Assembly: GCA_037039685.1 (NCBI GenBank)
Contig: JAWNGF010000006.1
Coordinates: 62,001-126,000, forward strand
Source: Ceratobasidium sp. AG-K
Taxonomy: Eukaryota > Basidiomycota > Agaricomycetes > Cantharellales > Ceratobasidiaceae
Direction: 5' to 3'
Length of the DNA: 64,000 nucleotides
The translations under genes were made by a program, and so were the position numbers. How positions within the stretch are numbered: the first letter of the stretch is position 1; the number at the start of each line of letters is the position of its first letter. Under the pieces are notes generated by a model. That model had not been told where the DNA came from and did not search any database. It saw nothing but the letters and a program-made list of their open reading frames with translations. Shown in pieces: positions 59,929 to 64,000 of the stretch.

Positions 59929-60370
59929 AATGTCCTCAAGCCAGTCACGTAAAATGTAGGCTATGTTAATGAATCCCACTTTGTATACTGTATATGTCCT
60001 CGGGGCCGGGTTCATTGCACCTTGTCTCGGTCTTGGGGCAGAGCGCTGGGCCATCTTGTACACATATCCTAATCCAACGATCTACCGTGACGTATTCTAT
60101 GAGTGGTAATCATTCTCAATGTAACTGTTGGCCACGTACACGACCGACCAAGTATAAACCTAGGTCATGGCAAAAGTTAAGAACAAAATTCGGCCTACCC
60201 AATGTACTGTAACATACCTGGAATGGCACATGCACGCAGAAGCACATCGACCTCCTCCTAAGCTTAGCCTTGACCCCCCTGGTAGCAAGCATTCACTCAA
60301 AGCAGCTCCAAACTGCTGGAACTTCAGTCTTACTCGGTTATGTATATAGTTATGTGACTGGAGCGTGTCA
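59929..60370. other. Spacer between the hAT-like element and the LINE
   Basis: 442 bp without recognisable gene or repeat. Confidence 0.6.
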
Positions 60371-60381
60371 GCATTGTTTAT

Positions 60382-61504
60382 GACAGGCTTCAGACTTGGA
60401 GAACAGGGCGCTCACTCTGTGCTTGATGCTGAGCTAGCAGGGATCCTCCTAGCCACACATCTCATACTAGAGACAGTGGTCGTGGACGATGCAACTATCT
60501 TCACCGACTCGCAGGAGGCTCTCTCGTGCATTAATGGATCGGCGCAGGGTGCCACGCAGGTCCTACTGAAGATGGTGCAACGGGCGCTAAAGCGGGCCAG
60601 AAGTAAAGCAGGCGACACAGTGGTGCGTCTCCAGTGGTGCCCAGGGCATTTGGGTGTTCCGGGGAACGAGGCTGCAGATCTGGAGGCCAAAGCGGCGATA
60701 CAGGAAAGGGTGTACCCACACGCCCTAGTTCCAGCAGCACTACGCAACTACCGGCCCCCAACCAACCCAACCACGCTGAAGAGAAAGCTCCAGGCGGATA
60801 ACAGGATCGCGGCGAGGACTCACTGGCAGTCCTCCAAACCAGGCCTACGCTACAGTGCTCGTTTCCCACACATTCATGCGGGGGATTTCCTAGCCCACAC
60901 CCATCAATTACCCCGGTCCCAAGCCACACTCCTCTTCCGTCTGACCACTGGTCATGTGCAGCTGCACAGCCACCTCCACCGCCTTCAGGTCGTAGACACC
61001 CCGATGTGTGAACATTGTGGGGAAGCCCCAGAGACAGTCGCCCACTTTCTCCTGCACTGCCGTCACTACGCGTCGGAGCGGTACCTTTACCTTGGATCAC
61101 GCGGGTACCAGTTCTCCAGCCTGAGTTTCCTGCTCTTTTCGTCGGAGGCTCTCAAGCCACTGTTTGAATTCCTGAGATCCTCAGGCAGATTCACGGATCT
61201 GCTCAGGTGACCTGCCACCAGTGCGCCTGCTCTCCTCTTACCCTGTTGCCTCGGTGTGTTTCTCGCTTGCCACGGCTCCCATAGATATCTCTGTCCTTGA
61301 CTTACTATAGCGTCCCTTTTATTTACTGTCCTGGCGCATATGTATAGCGTATTTAGCCGTCTCTTCTTGCCTCGGCCTGTTCTGTCCCCCTTTTTTGGGG
61401 CTTTTATGTTTGGCCTTACGCCACCCGACCTCTAGACCGGCGCACCATAGGGTCCTGCCCCGAAACGTCGTACAATTTAACTTGATTCAAAAAAAAAAAA
61501 AAAA
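60382..61504 (+). mobile_element. 5'-truncated LINE with poly(A) tail and 11-bp target duplication
   Basis: The insertion is bounded by gcattgtttat at 60371-60381 and again at 61505-61515, and ends in an A17 run. Only the 3' end of the element remains: the RNase H and C-terminal zinc-knuckle part of ORF2, then about 290 bp of 3' untranslated sequence. This is the hallmark of target-primed reverse transcription stopping early. Confidence 0.9.
60383..61210 (+). pseudogene. C-terminal RNase H and Cys-His domain of LINE ORF2
   Basis: The open frame starts within the truncated element. RNase H active-site blocks: the Glu helix (SVLDAELAGILLATHLI), TDSQEALSCI with Asp, and WCPGHLGVPGNEAADLEAKA with the last His/Asp. 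The first catalytic Asp is lost by truncation. A zinc-binding CEHCGEAPETVAHFLLHC follows, as in Tad1/I-type fungal LINEs. It cannot act alone. Confidence 0.88.
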
Positions 61505-61515
61505 GCATTGTTTAT

Positions 61516-61965
61516 TCAGACTGTCGTGTTATGTCATAACATCCACAGTTCTCTACTACTAAGTAGCACAAGCTGAGATACACCCCGTATAGCTCGGCAA
61601 AACGCGCCAACCACAACGTAAACATGTAGGAGGGAAATGAGATGACGCAGTGCTAGTTACACCGAGGCACGTGTTTCGAGTGGCCTGGAATGCTACTGCG
61701 AATCGAAAACATTCCACAAAGAATGGGACACGATTACATGTAGACCATTGTAAAGGCAAGAAGGCGACAATTATCTACCGTATCGGCATGCGCTTTGAAG
61801 GTTTATTGGTCACAAGGGCAAACCATACTTCGAGTAATCGTTGACATCGGCCGCCCTCCCAGCCACCGCAGTACAGGGCCGCCAGGGGCAATTTATTCAA
61901 GATAGTATAATTATTAAAAAAGAACGCAAGCGGGAAGTAGCGCAAAGGAAAAAATGTACAAGTTG
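61516..61965. repeat. Region with dispersed-repeat copy 3 and near-palindrome
   Basis: TGTTATGTCATAACA (61527-61541) is a near-perfect palindrome. It is followed on the minus strand by CAGCTTGTGCTACTTAG, TAGTAGAGAACTG and CCGAGCTATAC (61546-61600), matching the blocks at 15656 and 16247. A short LTR or its end is possible, but no partner or target duplication was found. The remainder up to 61965 shows no gene. Confidence 0.4.
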
Positions 61966-64000
61966 TTAGACTGCGGGTGACAGCGCTGGGCAATAGCATA
62001 TGTGCCATTCGTCTCCGAGACATAAATCGGAATCGTTGATGAAGATGGAACAGTCGTTGCCAATAATAATGAAGTTGGAAAGGTTGCGGAGGGTAAACTC
62101 GCTCCGCAGATCAGGGGGCACCCAGAGCAACCGTTGCGAGTCCGAATTGGTAAGCCATCCGTCGCGATTCATGGACAAGTGGTGGTGAGATATGGAACCT
62201 GGTTTGGTAGCAACTGCGAGGTCCCATGACCTAATGGTGCCATCAGCCGAGCCAGAGATGACACGTGCACCGTCTGGAGAGAAAACGACCGACTTGACAT
62301 CGCTTGTGGAACCCTCGAGCGGGCCAGCCACCGTGGTCCCACTTTGCACGTCCCACACTCGCACTGTATTATCCCTAGAACCAGATACGACGCGCGTTCC
62401 ATCGGGCGAGAATGAGACGGACCAGACCCAGTCACTATGGCCTGTGAACGGACCATGGACCACTACGCCGTTGAACGCATCCAACACCCAGATAGTGCAG
62501 TCGTACGAGCCAGACACGACTTGCGTCCCATTGGGTGAGAAGGCCACACAGTAGACAGCCCAGCTGTGATAGTAGGTCGTCCAGAGTGGTTCGACACTGT
62601 CGTTGGGGTCCCACATTCGTACTGCGCGGTCATATGAGCCTGAGACGAGGCGAGCACCGTCAGGTGAAAATGCAATTGACGTGACCCCGGCGAAGTGACT
62701 ATTGAATGGCTCGGCAACCAGTTCGGGTATACGAGTTCCATATTCGGATAGTGCCGTCATGTGATCCGGACGCAACGTGATTACCGTCTGGTGAAAACGT
62801 AACCGCCACGACCCAATCGGTGTGTCCCACGAATGGGCCAGCAAGCAAAGCGCCGGTGGAAGTCTCCCATATGCGGAGGGTGCGATCCCGCGAGCCAGAC
62901 ACGATGCGTGCTCCGTCTGGTGATCGTGACACCGAGCTGACAGATCTGGTGTGACCCTCGAATGGACCAGCGACGAGCGCTCCATCGTGCGTATCCCAGA
63001 CGCAGATCGTGCGGTCATCCGAGCCGGAGGCAGCGTATGCGCCATCGGGGGATAAGGCGATAGAGTTGATGCCGCCAGTGTGACCCGAAGAATCGGTAAC
63101 GCCTGTCTTCCTGTGGCGTGCGTCCCATACACGGATCGTGCCATCCTCAGAACCGGAGAGAATGCGAGGGCCGTCCACGGCAAAGAGCACCGAGTTGACT
63201 TGGTCGGTGTGCCCCTCGAATGGCCAGCAAGCAATGTCCCACTAGTAGCTTCCCATATCCGAATTGTTTTATCATGTGAACCGGACACAACCAGACCGCC
63301 ATTAGGTGAGAACGAAACCGATGAGACGGCGCCGGTATGACCGACGAATGGGCCAGCGAGCAATACACCCCCTGATACATCCCATACTCTGACTGTTTGG
63401 TCGCCTGAGCAGGACACTAGACGTAGGGCATCAGGAGAATACGCGATAGAGTAGACGGTATCGGTATGCCCGTTGAACAGTCCCCCAACAATTGTGGGTG
63501 TTTGGTGGTCCCAGATACGGATTGAGTAGTCACTTGAGCCAGAGGCAATATGCTTGCCGTCCGGTGAGAATGCGACCGACATCACACCGCCCTGGTGTCC
63601 GTTGAGAGGCTCACCGAGCTGAGTGCCCGAGTGAGCATCCCACATGCGAATAGTATGGTCGTCGGAACCGGAGGCGAGGCAAGCGCCGTCGAGCGAGAAG
63701 GATACCGAGTTTACATTGTGAGTATGACCGCGCAGAGGGCCAGCAATCAAGTGTCCATCACTCGCATCCCAGATACATATCGTCTGATCTGCCGAACCTG
63801 ACGCGATGCGGGAATCGTCGTGAGAGAACGCAACCGAAAGAATTTGTGCCCCGTGTCCCATCAGCGGTCCTATAATGCAGGTACCACTGAATGCATCCCT
63901 GATGCTCACTTCCCTGCTTTGCGGCTGTGAGTGACTGCGCTCCCAATTCAAGCACGGGCCCCAGGTGCGGTCTGGCCTCCGCCTCGATTCCGACCCCGAT
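61966..64000 (-). CDS. WD40 beta-propeller protein, C-terminal part (5' end beyond window)
   Basis: Repeated units of about 43 residues of the form GHxxxVxSVxFSPDGxxxxSGSxDxTIRxWD. Thirteen repeats can be counted from 64000 to about 62200, nearly two seven-blade propellers. Such arrays in Rhizoctonia usually form the C-terminal half of NACHT-WD40 proteins; the NACHT part would lie to the right. After the last repeat a conserved tail (LLWVPPDLRSEFTLRN, LCLGDEWHICYCP) ends at 61966. Between about 63228 and 62730 four repeats lie in another frame: a 1-nt loss in a C run and a later compensating change. The main frame stays open across this stretch, so the whole reads as one frame with a nonsense-like middle. 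Likely two sequence errors or paired mutations. Confidence 0.85.
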   Translation of the reverse strand, partial: SGSESRRRPDRTWGPCLNWERSHSQPQSREVSIRDAFSGTCIIGPLMGHGAQILSVAFSHDDSRIASGSADQTICIWDASDGHLIAGPLRGHTHNVNSVSFSLDGACLASGSDDHTIRMWDAHSGTQLGEPLNGHQGGVMSVAFSPDGKHIASGSSDYSIRIWDHQTPTIVGGLFNGHTDTVYSIAYSPDALRLVSCSGDQTVRVWDVSGGVLLAGPFVGHTGAVSSVSFSPNGGLVVSGSHDKTIRIWEATSGTLLAGHSRGTPTKSTRCSLPWTALAFSPVLRMARSVYGTHATGRQALPILRVTLAASTLSPYPPMAHTLPPARMTARSASGIRTMERSSLVHSRVTPDLSARCHDHQTEHASCLARGIAPSAYGRLPPALCLLAHSWDTPIGSWRLRFHQTVITLRPDHMTALSEYGTRIPELVAEPFNSHFAGVTSIAFSPDGARLVSGSYDRAVRMWDPNDSVEPLWTTYYHSWAVYCVAFSPNGTQVVSGSYDCTIWVLDAFNGVVVHGPFTGHSDWVWSVSFSPDGTRVVSGSRDNTVRVWDVQSGTTVAGPLEGSTSDVKSVVFSPDGARVISGSADGTIRSWDLAVATKPGSISHHHLSMNRDGWLTNSDSQRLLWVPPDLRSEFTLRNLSNFIIIGNDCSIFINDSDLCLGDEWHICYCPALSPAV

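Noticed and set aside
61527..61661. A complete short LTR beginning at the near-palindrome
   Set aside because: Begins TG and could end CA, but no second LTR, internal domain or target duplication is visible.

Overview
The window looks like part of a scaffold from a filamentous basidiomycete (Agaricomycetes). Gene content and style fit Rhizoctonia solani or a close Cantharellales relative: short introns of about 45-70 nt, F-box/leucine-rich genes in a pair, a WD40 propeller gene of the NACHT-WD40 type, an Hsp70-12-like gene, a DUF6535-like relic and an AA9 monooxygenase. The species is inferred from these families; no marker gene settles it.

Left part (1-16.2 kb) is a nest of Ty3/Gypsy chromodomain retrotransposons, mostly on the minus strand. 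Element C (5' LTR 15105-15601) was interrupted in gag by element B (5' LTR about 13638-14107), and B was interrupted near its 3' end by element A (5' LTR 6579-7074). A has intact gag and pol that run off the left edge. B and C are decayed, mainly by C-to-T type stop codons. Two solo LTRs of the A family (10713-11210 and 15724-16233) carry perfect 5-bp target duplications. Both A and B have a further reading frame overlapping the 3' end of pol in the -1 frame. In both families the sequence just inside the LTR is complementary to the predicted transcript 5' end, as in Tf1 self-priming.

Middle part (16.4-33 kb) is gene-sparse. It holds a DUF6535-like relic, a small secreted-protein gene (minus), an intact PHO84-type phosphate transporter (plus), a decayed Hsp70-12-like gene, and two neighbouring F-box/LRR-like genes (plus), the second with a frameshift.

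From 33.2 to 41.5 kb lies a conserved nuclear-pore/mRNA-export pair: SAC3 (minus) and NUP84/NUP107 (plus), with only 59 bp between start codons. From 41.5 to 50 kb the sequence is poor: a 24-N gap, a 318-bp near-pure G tract, and genes broken by indels in or beside homopolymers (a secreted lysozyme-like family gene, an orphan proline-rich gene, an F-box gene). From 50.2 to 58.2 kb come three intact genes: cytosolic tyrosyl-tRNA synthetase (plus), an AA9 lytic polysaccharide monooxygenase (minus), and the NuA4 scaffold EAF1/VID21 (minus).

The right end holds a 1521-bp hAT-like element (17-bp terminal inverted repeats, 8-bp target duplication) that carries a spliced gene rather than a recognisable transposase, a 5'-truncated LINE with poly(A) and an 11-bp target duplication, and the 3' part of a WD40 gene that leaves the window. 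The most unusual observations are the third retrotransposon ORF, the covarying self-primer, the gene-bearing hAT-like element, and the SAC3-NUP84 bidirectional promoter.
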